The notes under the pieces: generated by a model
What the model was told of the DNA's origin: nothing
The model's input: only the letters and a program-made list of their open reading frames with translations
The model's database searches: none
Shown here: piece after piece, positions 42,128 to 51,566 of the stretch
Position numbering within the stretch: the first letter of the stretch is position 1
Layout of the letters: each line of letters opens with the position of its first letter
Made by a program: the position numbers and the translations under genes
Assembly (NCBI GenBank): GCA_019925095.2
Contig: CM034392.1
Location: 23,657,887 to 23,721,886 of the forward strand
Origin: Dendrolimus kikuchii
Lineage: Eukaryota > Arthropoda > Insecta > Lepidoptera > Lasiocampidae
DNA length: 64,000 bases
Direction of reading: 5' to 3'

Positions 42128-42600
42128 TTAAAAACATATTATTTACAAGTAAAAATTGTAGTCAGATCGCTGTCGGTGGGAAACGTTTCCAAAATTCTGG
42201 CCGTATTCCCACGTTTTATGGCAACGCTAATCCGTTGCCCTAAATATAGGCCAGCCCTTAGTAGTAGTAATCACGGGAGACTTCTTTCAATCGCTTTGAA
42301 AGGTCTCGATAAAGTTGATAAGCCTCACGACCCAAAAGTCTCAACTCCAAAAGTCACAAATGTGTATATATCAGACATTTCAGGGTTTTTTGAAGTGTGG
42401 CAGCTCTTTCGGCAGTGACGGCTGTGTTTGGAAGATGGGAAGCCGCTAAAGTATCGACACACGTTGCATCCCACATACTAAGGGGCGTCCCATCTTCCAA
42501 GGTACCAGCCACATCCCGTCTGGTCGTTTGCCATTATCGCGGCACAGCCCGTTCAGTTCAAGAGCCACGGTACCCCGTAACGGTACGGTGACGATCATTA
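42128..42600 (-). mobile_element. LINE C-terminal region, family M, with RPDG...WD motif
   Basis: The longest copy of family M, broken by frameshifts. The minus strand gives [19 protein letters not shown], then after a shift [18 protein letters not shown], then remnants of the VETLG, QRISVAIQRGN-like and ILGTLP blocks down to about 42150. The RPDG...WD.T spacing resembles a PD-(D/E)XK nuclease core. That is a pattern observation, not a proven function. Confidence 0.58.
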
Positions 42601-43009
42601 TAATTAGTTTTTCATAAGTTTATAATTAATATTGATTTAATATATGTACAATGTTATATATTTTTTCACTACCATTTGTACGCGTATAGCGTCGTAGCTC
42701 GTACACAATAAATAAATAAAATAAAAACATAAAAAAATTAAGCCAGTCTAAAGATAAAGGAAAGCAAAGAAAAAAAGGTAGTAAAGGCATACTTGTATAT
42801 GAAAAAAATTAATTAGTAGTTATCATAAGAATCAATCAATATACTTACCACTACCAGGCGACAGCAGTCGCCAAATACATCGCTTACAGCTCATAAATTG
42901 ACACTTTTAGGTCCATAATATTGACATTGTATTCTAAATTATTTCATATTTCGTAAATTTTAATACCAGACTAAATTATAATTGCTTTCTATTTTTAAAA
43001 AAGGATGAT
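42601..43009. other. AT-rich DNA with a probable retroposon tail
   Basis: GTATAGCGTCGTAGCTCGTA followed by CACAATAAATAAATAAAATA (42684-42725) resembles a LINE 3' end; compare TATAGCGTCGTA at 8214. Confidence 0.4.
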
Positions 43010-43090
43010 GTACCCGTCACTCTTGTTCAAGGAATAATATTCAGTGAGTTTGACACATCGGTGATTTTGTTGCAGATAAAAATTTCTTAA
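43010..43090 (-). mobile_element. SINE-B fragment
   Basis: Only the CCCGTCACTCTTGTTCAAGG and GTTTGACACATCGGTGATTT section is left, with mutations. About 280 bp downstream (43360-43430) lies a second piece with the CGCCACGCTTTTTTAAGGCG block. Confidence 0.45.
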
Positions 43091-43359
43091 TTAAAAATAA
43101 TAATATTTTACTAAGAATTACAAAATCTACGTGGTTAAGGCGGCCGCGATTCATTCCAATGACAATCGAATTCTAAACAGGGAGTGTGCGCTGTCGATTA
43201 ACACTCTGTGAAATCCGCTAATTTACCTTGGACAGATATAATAGGTATATTACATGTCCTCGAAAATGAAGAGATCTGAGCGTAGCATTGCGCCATTTAT
43301 CAGCTAATAATAAAAATATCAAATCATAAACATCACAAATCTGGATTCCAGCTTCCCAA

Positions 43360-43430
43360 TTTTTAGGGGGATACTCGCCACGCTTTTTTAAGGCGGATTA
43401 GATTGATACATCGGCTATATACATCCCCCA
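43360..43430 (-). mobile_element. SINE-B fragment
   Basis: It shows GGGGGATACTCGCCACGC, AAGGCGGATTAGATTGATAC and ATCGGCTATATACATC, a decayed middle part of the SINE-B body. Confidence 0.45.
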
Positions 43431-43574
43431 CCATACGAACATTTATTTCACTTACACTTAGATTAAAAATAATTATTAACTAATACAATGTAAATCTTAA
43501 CACTAAAGTGATGCTACACAGTCTTCGTTAAATGTTGCTTGTCAAGCATGTCATGTTTAACGCAGGTTTATTAT

Positions 43575-43940
43575 TTTATATTTATTTTAATAAAGACTTG
43601 TGTAGACACGTTGGCCGCATCCCATTTACCAAACACGTCTAGATCAGCCGTTTCAGCGGCGGAAACGGCCGAATCACTCAAGCGGCGCAAATATGCTACC
43701 CTCAGTGAGAGTTATATGTTTGTGCCGTTTGCTGTCGAGACGCTTGGACCGTGGGGTCCTGAGGCCACAAGCCTCTACCAACATTTATCGAAACGACTCA
43801 TTGACTCTCCAGGTGATCAGAGGGCTGGTGCTTACCTCGGCCAACGGATCAGTATGGCGATCTAGCGCGGAAACGTAGCCAGCCTTCTGGGCACCTTACC
43901 TATAGAAGACGGTGATCTGGGCTCAGTATTCTACTTATAG
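43575..43940 (+). mobile_element. LINE C-terminal region, family M, with one nonsense codon
   Basis: The frame reads [20 protein letters not shown], then KRRKYATLSESYMFVPFAVETLGPWGP, DQRAGAYLGQRISMAI, and a TAG at 43863-43865 where other copies have the Q of IQRGN. It then resumes as RGNVASLLGTLPIEDGD...VFYL and stops at 43938-43940. This one C-to-T change is the only obvious break, so the copy is fairly young. An AT-rich 3' region follows to about 44060. Confidence 0.68.
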
Positions 43941-44059
43941 TCTTGAGGGACTTTGTGTAGAATACAATACAAATAAGTTAAATTTTCTTGCATTATATTC
44001 GATTATACGTAATTTTATTTTATTTTATTACGACACAAATGTTAATTTTATTTAAGTCG

Positions 44060-44338
44060 TAATAAATGACAATATCTTTTAATAAAGTTATTGAGATTAA
44101 TTTTGAAAAAGTTTATATTTTTACAGTTTTGTATCTCGTTTGGCAATTTATTAAATAACTGCACACCTTCAAACATGATGTTTTTTCCCCGTAATTTGTT
44201 CGTTGTAGACTTAATTGAAGTTGTTTTTTTCCGGAAATTACATTTATATGTTTTAGTAATAAAGGATAGCTTAGAGTGTATATTTGTATTAGTTATCTTT
44301 TTTATTATTGCGCAGGTATTATACTTATATATATATAT
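44060..44338 (-). mobile_element. LINE C-terminus, family N
   Basis: Minus-strand codons give CNFRKKTTSIKSTTNKLRGK, then FEGVQLFNKLPNEIQNCKNI. The G..LFN.LP..I signature is the C-terminal end of a non-LTR reverse transcriptase. The plus-strand 84-codon ORF here is its shadow. It abuts a TA run and a Helitron at 44342. Confidence 0.6.
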
Positions 44339-44341
44339 ATA

Positions 44342-44675
44342 CTAGCTGACCCGGCAAATTTCGTACCGCCTCAGAATCAATGAATAAAAAAGCTGAATGA
44401 TAATTCAGTAAAAAAAAAGTATTCTTTTAAATTTAATTTGATTTCTGAACGACGAGACGAACATCAAATGTTTGACAAGTAGGAAAGGTTTCTTAGGAAA
44501 AGCGAAATTGTTGCTTTTACTATATTTCAAGCAAATTTTTTTCATATTTACTCACCTTTTAAACCCTGGACTTCCACAAATAATTCAAAACCAAAATTAG
44601 CCAAATCAGTCCAGCCATTCTCGAGTTTTAGCGAGACTAACGAACAGCAATTGATTTTTATATAAAATATATAGA
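44342..44675 (-). mobile_element. non-autonomous Helitron H2 with internal deletion
   Basis: CTAG is at 44342-44345, directly after a TA run, and the TC end is at 44674-44675. About 110 bp around the first inner block are lost compared with 40236-40680. The base beyond the TC end is not the expected one, so that end may be slightly mutated. Confidence 0.75.
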
Positions 44676-44687
44676 CATATATTTTAT

Positions 44688-44731
44688 AGGGTTCACCGGG
44701 TATACATATATATGTATAACCGGTAAACCCT
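44688..44731. repeat. 44-bp loopless palindrome
   Basis: Two 22-bp arms around an ATATATAT centre (AGGGTTCACCGGG... and ...CCGGTAAACCCT), 20 of 22 pairs matching. A Helitron H1 end remnant (GGGCAGAACAACGTCTACCG) follows at 44756-44775. Confidence 0.52.
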
Positions 44732-44929
44732 TATATATGTATTTTTATTTCTAAGGGCAGAACAACGTCTACCGGATACAGCCTGTATATATTTGTGAAA
44801 TGTTAGGTTAGTTCTAGAGTATAAAAATAAATGTTTAGTTGGAGTAAGATAATCTAAATGGCATAACATTTTGACAATTTAGTTAGTTGTAATAATTGCA
44901 CATTGGGCTAGGAAACTATTATATAAGTA

Positions 44930-44997
44930 GTGCATGCTTCCCGGCCAGGATTCGAATATACGATATTAATTATTTAAACCATGCTGCCGTGATGTTT
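44930..44997 (-). mobile_element. SINE-B head fragment
   Basis: GTAGTGCATGCTTCCCGGCC followed by AGGATTCGAATATACG is the body/B-box junction of SINE-B in reverse. The A-box side (ACCATGCTGCCGTG) is weakly preserved. Confidence 0.5.
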
Positions 44998-45174
44998 TTA
45001 ATAAGATAATATTATTGTTTTCAAGCTATCATATCACACGTGAAGCCACGACAACAAATAAAAATAAACAAATGCGTCAACAGCATTCCAACTTGTGACT
45101 AAACATTGTTTACAAAAAAAACGAGACAATATTCTAGAAATATATATTCAAATAAAATAGCACGCTTAAAATCG

Positions 45175-45248
45175 CTTAGGCGACGGTAACCGCATATTTA
45201 ATAATGGTGGGCTGTCTGCTTGTTAGCCAACATCGCAATAAAAAAATA
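45175..45248 (+). mobile_element. family A 3' end fragment
   Basis: TTAGGCGACGGTAACCGC, GGTGGGCTGTCTGCTTGTTA and CATCGCAATAAAAAAAT are the last 70 bp of family A or of a related LINE with the same 3' end. Confidence 0.55.
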
Positions 45249-45251
45249 TGT

Positions 45252-45266
45252 GAGTGTGTGTGTGTG
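45252..45266. repeat. (GT)n microsatellite
   Basis: A short run of GT units directly after a family A tail. Confidence 0.6.
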
Positions 45267-45294
45267 CAGTTCACACGCAGTAGAAGTGACACTT

Positions 45295-45559
45295 TTTTAT
45301 GTTTAAGGCTTGGCAACTAGGCCTTTAAGCCAGGCGCAGTTGTATTGTGGCTACAATCCACACCATTCAACGGAGTTCTTGTGAAAACTCGAAAAGCCAC
45401 ATTTGACTATACAGTTCACATTTCTCACAAAAACACATAATTACTACTCAAAAACTATAAATATCCTTCAACTATTGTTCATTTTAGAGTAATTTTACAC
45501 ATTTTTAGAAAATAAAACTGCACAGCACAACGTCCCCTTTCAGTTCCCACCAAAAACTC
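45295..45559 (-). mobile_element. family I retroposon, second copy, with TSD
   Basis: In reverse it begins exactly at GAGTTTTTGGTGGGAACTGA, the same 5' end as at 38543, and ends in an A-run (T-run on the plus strand). It is flanked by AGAAGTGACACTT (45282-45294) and AGAAGTGATACTT (45560-45572). About 50 bp of the 38.5-kb copy's 3' half are absent. The shared 5' end means both copies are full length at that side. Confidence 0.7.
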
Positions 45560-45616
45560 AGAAGTGATACTTCAGAGAATATACTCACAGATAATTCTTC
45601 TCTAAAACTTTTCAAA

Positions 45617-45809
45617 TCTTTATATATATAATTCTTCTGTACGTGTGTTGACAGTGAACTCCTCCTAAACGGCTGGACCGATTTGAATGAATTTTTTGTG
45701 TGTGTTCAAGTGGATTCGAGGATGGTTTAGATTCACGATTAGACCCGGTAGGTGGCGCTACAATCGGGTTCTAAATTTTATTTCTTCAGGGCAGAACAAC
45801 GTCTGCTAG
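45617..45809 (+). mobile_element. non-autonomous Helitron H1, 193 bp
   Basis: A clean copy with TCTTTATATATATAATTC at the start, GGTAGGTGGCGCTACAATCG in the middle, and GGCAGAACAACGTCTG then CTAG at the end. The flanks are A (45616) and T (45810). Part of the sequence between hairpin and CTAG is deleted. Confidence 0.82.
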
Positions 45810-45810
45810 T

Positions 45811-46500
45811 ATAAATATAATTCCTTTAGCATACATCCGTCAACATATTATAATACAAAATAAACTTCGTAAGTATAACTTTCAATTTTTCAATGTTTTA
45901 GTCTAAAAAATATTATTTTCAGTTTTATTTCGGTCGAAAACCTCTATTTGATATTGGTCTTATTAACTCTCTAATCTGTGCTGCACAATGTACTACTCGT
46001 ATCTCATTCTCTCGCATGATTTGTCCTATTGTTTCAAATCATAACGATTCTAAAGAAGTTTCACTTCATAAAAACTTATTAGTAGGGTATTGACTGATCA
46101 AACTACCAAACAGGCTTACGTATGTAATTGCTATAGTCTTAAAATGATGACGCAAGTAATTGCTATCAAATCAAATAACTTGTGGAGGTGGTGAGAACGT
46201 TATCATTGAAACAGCCACTCCCTTTGTTATTTGCATAATTATTTTTGTCATGTTGAATATAAAAACGGTTACAAATTATAATAGCTAAAGTTGTCACGCA
46301 AAGATAGGGATACAAACGATATAACAGACTGTTAAAGAAAGCTTGGCAGCCATTACGTGATAACTCTTTTCTTTTTGACACTTGACCGAGCCCAGAGGTT
46401 CGTGAATCCTGTGAGAGTTGCGGGCAAAGGTGAGTTGTGGTTAAGAGCGAGTTTCGTCTACAAACATTATTTTATAAAATATGATAGATATTTTAAGACC
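45811..46500. other. unassigned DNA
   Basis: A frame at 46166-46381 (minus) is not recognisable. No repeat seen. Confidence 0.45.
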
Positions 46501-46507
46501 ATATTAT

Positions 46508-46991
46508 TGTTACAACTTAGCCCCCTGACAAAGACAAATTCCACGAAGCACGCTATTACCTGTCGGCATTTGAACCAATTGTAATACCTATATGATTGTC
46601 TTTGTTTGTTTACTTATTTATTGGTTATTGTGGAGAACAGCCTATTGTACTCGTTTATAGCCGTTTGCAGGCATAATTAGCCAGGTGTGCGGATTACGAT
46701 TTCTAGGAAATTAAGTCGACGATACGGGCGGGCACACTTGTATTTGTGAAATATAAAACGACGGCAGGATGGAGAGAGGGGGGCAGTCAAGTGATGACCA
46801 TTAGCGAGACAAGACGTGTGTACATTCGATAATCTATATAGCGACGAACTTTGCGCATTGAATCGTGCATTACGTTTGAACTGATTGTGTTCAGTTATAT
46901 TTGTACCTGTGTTATACGTGTTTGTATAGTTCTAATAAATTCTATAGTAATTCCAACGGCATTTTTAATTCGAATCCTGCAACTCGTAACA
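46508..46991 (+). mobile_element. solo LTR with 4-bp TSD
   Basis: 484 bp with TGTTAC...GTAACA ends. TTAT is duplicated at 46504-46507 and 46992-46995. A 4-bp duplication fits a Ty3/gypsy integrase. Recombination between two LTRs removed gag and pol. Same family as 53271-53761. Confidence 0.8.
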
Positions 46992-47255
46992 TTATGTTTG
47001 TCATTTAAAAATGGACACTCCTTGGAATATATCTGCGAAAGAAAGTAAAATATTTACAAACGAAACAATCGCAGACCTCCAGATTAATTATGTATTGGGA
47101 ACAGACGCCCAGTGGCCTAATAAGCGCATTGTTGGCACAAGTGGACAGTGATTGCGTAATTGTACACAATACTTTGTCTCAACATAACTGAATTAATATT
47201 TAATCTGTTACAATGTTTAAAAGAAAATGCATATGCATTAATTGCAAGTAGGGTA

Positions 47256-47601
47256 GTGTCCACTGTTTACGGCGGTATCAGTAGAATCGCGTCTACTGTA
47301 CGTAGTGGTACGGCCTTGTTTCCCTGGGCTTAGTACCAAATTTGGCGCACAAGAGCGTCACAGTACGCTGACTATGCCGTATCCCTGTGAAGTTCTATGT
47401 GCATTCTCTCGACGGGACGCAGGTAGGATTAATGGATACTTTGTCGGCTTCTTCCCTCAAACGAGGAGATACCGATTGCTTTTAGACTCAAAAGTCGCAC
47501 AAGCACACGAGCAGGCGGCATGAGGCGCTGCTTTTGGTCCCTCTGTATCCACGACCCGTATGTGTGTCGCAAGAAAAGACATTCCACTGCGTTGACAAAA
47601 A
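47256..47601 (+). mobile_element. family D retroposon with 11-bp TSD
   Basis: About 346 bp from GTGTCCACTGTTTACGGCGG to a short A-run (GACAAAAA). CAAGTAGGGTA flanks it at 47245-47255 and 47602-47612. No tRNA- or 5S-like promoter boxes are evident, so the RNA source of family D is unclear. Confidence 0.72.
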
Positions 47602-47842
47602 CAAGTAGGGTATATGACGCTGTTTCGTCTAGGTACACTGGTCTATTACTCCAGAGAGATTTGGTATAAAGTAGCCCGATTTATGGCCCGTTTCTATATC
47701 TTATGTTCGTATGTCGTGTATATACGGATGTGTATTATACATGTGTATATATATTTATATTCTTTTTGTACTTACTATATGTTTTGTGTATACTTATCAA
47801 TTATGATTATCAATAAACGGCACCACCGTCATTATTAAAAAT

Positions 47843-47975
47843 CCCTGCCAAGGATTGCTTGGAAGAGATCGCTTTTTAGCGATAAGGCCGCCCGTTGTAC
47901 TATCTCTTGAATTTTTCTATTTCTCTTTATCTATGTTTTGGTGTACAATAAAGTGTTGTCTATCTATCTATCTTA
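47843..47975 (+). repeat. LINE 3' end, family Q, copy 1
   Basis: CCAAGGATTGCTTGGAAGAG, ATCGCTTTTTAGCGATAAGG and a final GTACAATAAAGTGTTGTC with (TCTA)n. The GCTTTTTAGCGATAAGGC hairpin and AATAAA mark the 3' end of a lepidopteran LINE. Confidence 0.58.
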
Positions 47976-48016
47976 CTAACCGTTCATTTGCTTTGCGATC
48001 TTGCGATGCGATGGCT

Positions 48017-49212
48017 ACATACATATACATACATAACTTCACGCCAGCTCCCTTGCGGGGTAGGCACGAACAACAGAGTGCCATTTAGGCTTATTCTTAC
48101 ACACCTCACTTGCCTCTTTGACATTCATAACTCTTGTCATGCACACTCGTCTGTTCTTAAGGCTCCTGACATCACCTTCTGCTAGTACACGATCAATTTG
48201 ATCATGGAAGGTGTGTCGTGGCCTTCCACGACTTCTGCATCCATCTACTTTTGCATTGTATATCTGTTTAGTCATTCTTTCATCATGCATTCTTTCCACA
48301 TGCCCGAACCACCGGAGTATTCCTTTCCTTACCTTCACCCCGACACTCTCTTTCAGACCAACTCTCTTTCTTACTTCGGTATTACGAACGCGGTCCGCGA
48401 GCGTCACTCCGCAGATTTTGCGCAGTGCTCGCATCTCGACCGCGTTTACTCTACTTTCATGCTCTCTCTTCCATACCCAACTCTCGCATCCATACGTGAG
48501 CGTAGGTACCAGCACCGCGTTGTGTACGGCGAGCTGGGCCTTCTGGCTGAGGTTCTTAGCGCCTAGAAGTTTACCTAACGCTTCATTCACACTATTCCCC
48601 AAATTCACTCTTCTTTCTATATCAGCGGTGTACCTTCCATCCCTGCTAAAAGCACATCCAAGATATACAAACTCATTCACTTGCTCTAGCATAACATCAT
48701 CGACCATTATCCTTGCATTCGTTCTGGTTTCTTCTCTTTCAAACACCATAACCTTTGTTTTCTTCGCATTCAAATGTAAGCCTCTCGCCTGACAGTCATC
48801 TTTCATCATTGTGACTAGTGTTTGCAGTTCTGATGGCGATTCGGCTAAAAGCACGGCATCATCCGCATAAAGCAAGGTGCTTACAACTAGATCACTCATC
48901 CGCACCCCAACATCCATCAATCTTATTCTCTGGAGACAATCGTCCAGATATAGGATGAACAGCAAAGCCGACAGCACGCAGCCCTGGCGGACGCCAATAT
49001 TGACGTCAAACCAGGGCGACAGGCTGCCTTCCACCCGCACGCATGCCATACAGCCCTCGTAAGTGGACTGCACAGCACGCATCAATTGGCCATTAATCCC
49101 ATATCCGGGCAATATGTCCCAGAGGTCCTTCCGCACAACCCTGTCAAATACTTTCTCTAGATCCACAAAACCGCAGAAAACCTTCCGGCCCATAGCCAGC
49201 TGCTTCTCTATG
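48017..49212 (-). mobile_element. RTE-A LINE, 5'-truncated insertion with (ATGT)n tail
   Basis: This is the extent of the element that carries the reverse-transcriptase frame. Its 3' end follows the stop codon at 48039-48041 and runs into a TACATACA-type array at 48017-48038, as in all RTE-A copies here. Its 5' end is truncated at about 49212 against a MITE-L half. The master sequence for the shorter RTE-A copies elsewhere in the window would resemble this one. Confidence 0.85.
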
Positions 49213-49250
49213 GTTACAATTTGACATAAACTCCATACGAGTAATGTCAA
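48039..49250 (-). CDS. RTE-clade LINE reverse transcriptase, 5'-truncated copy
   Basis: This is the largest open frame in the window, 403 codons. It is the C-terminal part of the ORF2 polyprotein of an RTE-clade non-LTR retrotransposon, whose reverse transcriptase copies element RNA into the target site. Visible motifs are FVDLEKVFDRV (residues 28-38), GVRQGCVLSALLF (86-98) and the catalytic YADDAVLLAES (128-138). These are followed by the thumb and a C-terminal region with WFGHVERM, GRGRP-like RSRGRP and the end VVRAYPARELA. The endonuclease and the first reverse-transcriptase motifs are missing. Homology stops near residue 15 (about base 49210), where a MITE-L half begins, so the first codons come from flanking DNA. 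The proline usual in VLSPLLF is alanine here. The frame is otherwise free of stops, which suggests a fairly young insertion. A full RTE ORF2 is roughly 1000 residues, so this copy cannot be autonomous. Confidence 0.88.
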   Translation of the reverse strand: MTLLVWSLCQIVTIEKQLAMGRKVFCGFVDLEKVFDRVVRKDLWDILPGYGINGQLMRAVQSTYEGCMACVRVEGSLSPWFDVNIGVRQGCVLSALLFILYLDDCLQRIRLMDVGVRMSDLVVSTLLYADDAVLLAESPSELQTLVTMMKDDCQARGLHLNAKKTKVMVFEREETRTNARIMVDDVMLEQVNEFVYLGCAFSRDGRYTADIERRVNLGNSVNEALGKLLGAKNLSQKAQLAVHNAVLVPTLTYGCESWVWKREHESRVNAVEMRALRKICGVTLADRVRNTEVRKRVGLKESVGVKVRKGILRWFGHVERMHDERMTKQIYNAKVDGCRSRGRPRHTFHDQIDRVLAEGDVRSLKNRRVCMTRVMNVKEASEVCKNKPKWHSVVRAYPARELA

Positions 49251-49310
49251 GATTCAAGCGATGGTATGACAAGTGAGTGGATAGTAAGATATAGGAACCG
49301 GCCAATAAAT
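49216..49310 (+). mobile_element. MITE family L, half copy
   Basis: TTGACATAAACTCCATACGA, GATGGTATGACAAGTGAGTG and AGTAAGATATAGGAACCGGC are one half of the palindrome plus its centre. It abuts the truncated 5' end of the RTE-A copy. Confidence 0.55.
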
Positions 49311-49324
49311 AACCTCTGTGACTA

Positions 49325-50655
49325 TTGTTCAAGACAAAAAATACATTTAAAATAATTTATTGTTTGTAACAGTTAATTTTTATATTTTATGTGATGACAT
49401 TGATATTCTCTTCTGAAAGGGCTTCCGTTCTCAGATTTCCCCGTAATTTAGGTATATATCTCTATTCCTTTAAATATATAAATTAAAAGTTTCTTCATTG
49501 TTTCTAACGACGATTACAGTAAAGTTCATTTGCATAAAAACAATAATTAGACGGACAGTCGTATTTGAGTAACTAAAGGGGACGAGGAGTTTTGGACCAA
49601 AGAAATATGAGTTGAGATATGGTTCAAAAAGAAAGTGTTATATTTTTCCATTACAAAATAGAAAATATCAGCCCTAAATTCAATCTGGAAGACGAGAAAT
49701 CTTAAAAATAAGATGATTAATAAAATAAGCCGTCGATTACCATAATGGATTTATGTGAATAAATTCCAACAATTAATAATATGAAAACACACCACACGAT
49801 TAATTCATTCAAAATAACCGACGCATAAGTAGACCTACTACAATTATTAAAAATATGAACATAATAAAAGAAATCTAAAATCACTATCATCTTTAAAATC
49901 TAGGTTCAAAAACGTATGTCTCCTTTGTCTACGTACAGAAATAAATATTTAAGACACTCTTTCAATCCCAGAAAATGCGGGTACGTACGTTAAAGCGGGT
50001 GAAATCACATAAAATGCCATAGTGTTCAATAAAAGAATATAATAGATAAGCCAACATTACCATCTGAAAACTATTAAAATTACTAGTTGTTCTCCTGATT
50101 ATCATAACAATGTACTCTGTGGTCGACATAACGAACTGAATACATCAGTCACAAGCAAATTTAAAATGTCAACTAATAATTATTACGTATGATGTCAACC
50201 GCGTTATTTTGACGTAACGAATTGCTATCATTCTAAATCATTTATTCGGCAATATTCGGGCAATATATTTTTTTTTACCAATCGACCTCGATAGGTGGCC
50301 TGACCCTAGTGCGTGGTGCATCCACGTGAGATTCGAGTAAACTTAATAAACAAGATGACAAATAATTAATTCAAAGATCTTTTTATTGCCTTGAACCTAA
50401 GTATGCAAATTAGAATTTATTGGTTTGTTCTAGGAAAGCCGCCTATCGTGCCTCGAAAATCTATTGCTCTTGAAAGATAAAAAAGTCTTTAATTTTCGTA
50501 TGACATACAATTTCGGTCATACAAATGCGACACAGTGGAACAATTATAAAGCCGGGTTTACATGATACAAGTACATTCGGACCGAGTGCACTGTTGCAAT
50601 TAGGACACTACTCCTATACGAGTTTACTCGGATACCTTTATTATTTTGTCGTCTA
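49325..50655. other. unassigned AT-rich DNA
   Basis: 1.3 kb without a frame or family match. 50280-50335 is GC-richer (GATAGGTGGCCTGACCCTAG). Confidence 0.5.
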
Positions 50656-50659
50656 CTGA

Positions 50660-51215
50660 CGATTTGCAACAACATGGGCGAAGCCAACGCGTTGCCAGTC
50701 TTTAAGATGGAATACAGGAATCAGACGGGAGGAATGGTCCATTGGAACTTGCATTCGCCAAATGAACGAGACAGGGAGAGAGGTGCGCATGCGAATGGCG
50801 GGTACCGACGTCAGTCGGGTCTCCGGAGACGCAGATATGCGCAAAATCTCCCGTGATTCAGCTACAAGGGTCCTCCAGCATCTGGGGAGCGGCGGATCAA
50901 ACGCCTGCTGACGAAATGAGTTTGCCGTGCTTCCGCATGCTACGGGGCATTCACAAGCACAGATGCGCAGGATCAGCGTGGACGTAACTACGTTCTAAGT
51001 ATCACGCTCTTCCTACCATAAGCGCGGGGCACATGGGAGGAAGGGGGTTTTAGTGGAGTATTATGGGTTACCTCTCTAAGAGGGGTACCTTGCTGAGTCT
51101 CCACACAAGCCGGCAATTGACTCTGTTATCTGCGCTATCTTCAGTGGATAACTCTCATTGCTTTGATCTAATCCCAGTAAACGACCCGGTAGTGTACGAA
51201 ACTAACTTCCCCCTG
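50660..51215 (+). repeat. dispersed repeat family E, copy 2
   Basis: The copy begins near GGGCGAAGCCAACGCGTTGC (also at 31290 in the 31-kb LINE piece) and continues through the same blocks as copy 1. A 32-bp stretch around 51062-51095 (TTATGGGTTACCTCTC...) is absent from copy 1. Confidence 0.55.
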
Positions 51216-51462
51216 CCTATAAAAAAATAACGGTTGGTAAGATATCAAAGTGGGTCATTAGGGATAACTACTATAGATTTTCTCATTTTAGTTACGAATA
51301 AAGTAAAAGTTAAGACGTAAACATTATTTACAATAAGTATTTTTAATAGACATATTTCATTCTATTCATGTGTGGTGATATGGCTCCAACGCTTTCTGCG
51401 TTGCTTTTGCCAATGTCAGAGTAACTATGTAAAAGTGAATATCAACTACATATTTATAATGG

Positions 51463-51565
51463 GAAGTGAGGTGTGTAAGAATAAGCCTAAATGGCACTCT
51501 GTTGTTCGTGCCTACCCCGCAAGGGAACTGGCGTGAAGTTATGTATGTATGTATGTATGTATATT
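51463..51565 (+). mobile_element. RTE-A 3' end, about 80 bp plus tail
   Basis: The shortest RTE-A copy. It holds codons for SEVCKNKPKWHS to ARELA, the stop, and a TATG tail to about 51560. It demonstrates extreme 5' truncation. Confidence 0.75.
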
Positions 51566-51566
51566 T

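Noticed and set aside
48211..48792. 193-codon plus-strand frame
   Set aside because: It lies exactly antisense to the RTE-A reverse-transcriptase frame and its sequence is what the complement of that gene gives. The other plus frames at 48198-48566 and 48877-49062 have the same origin.
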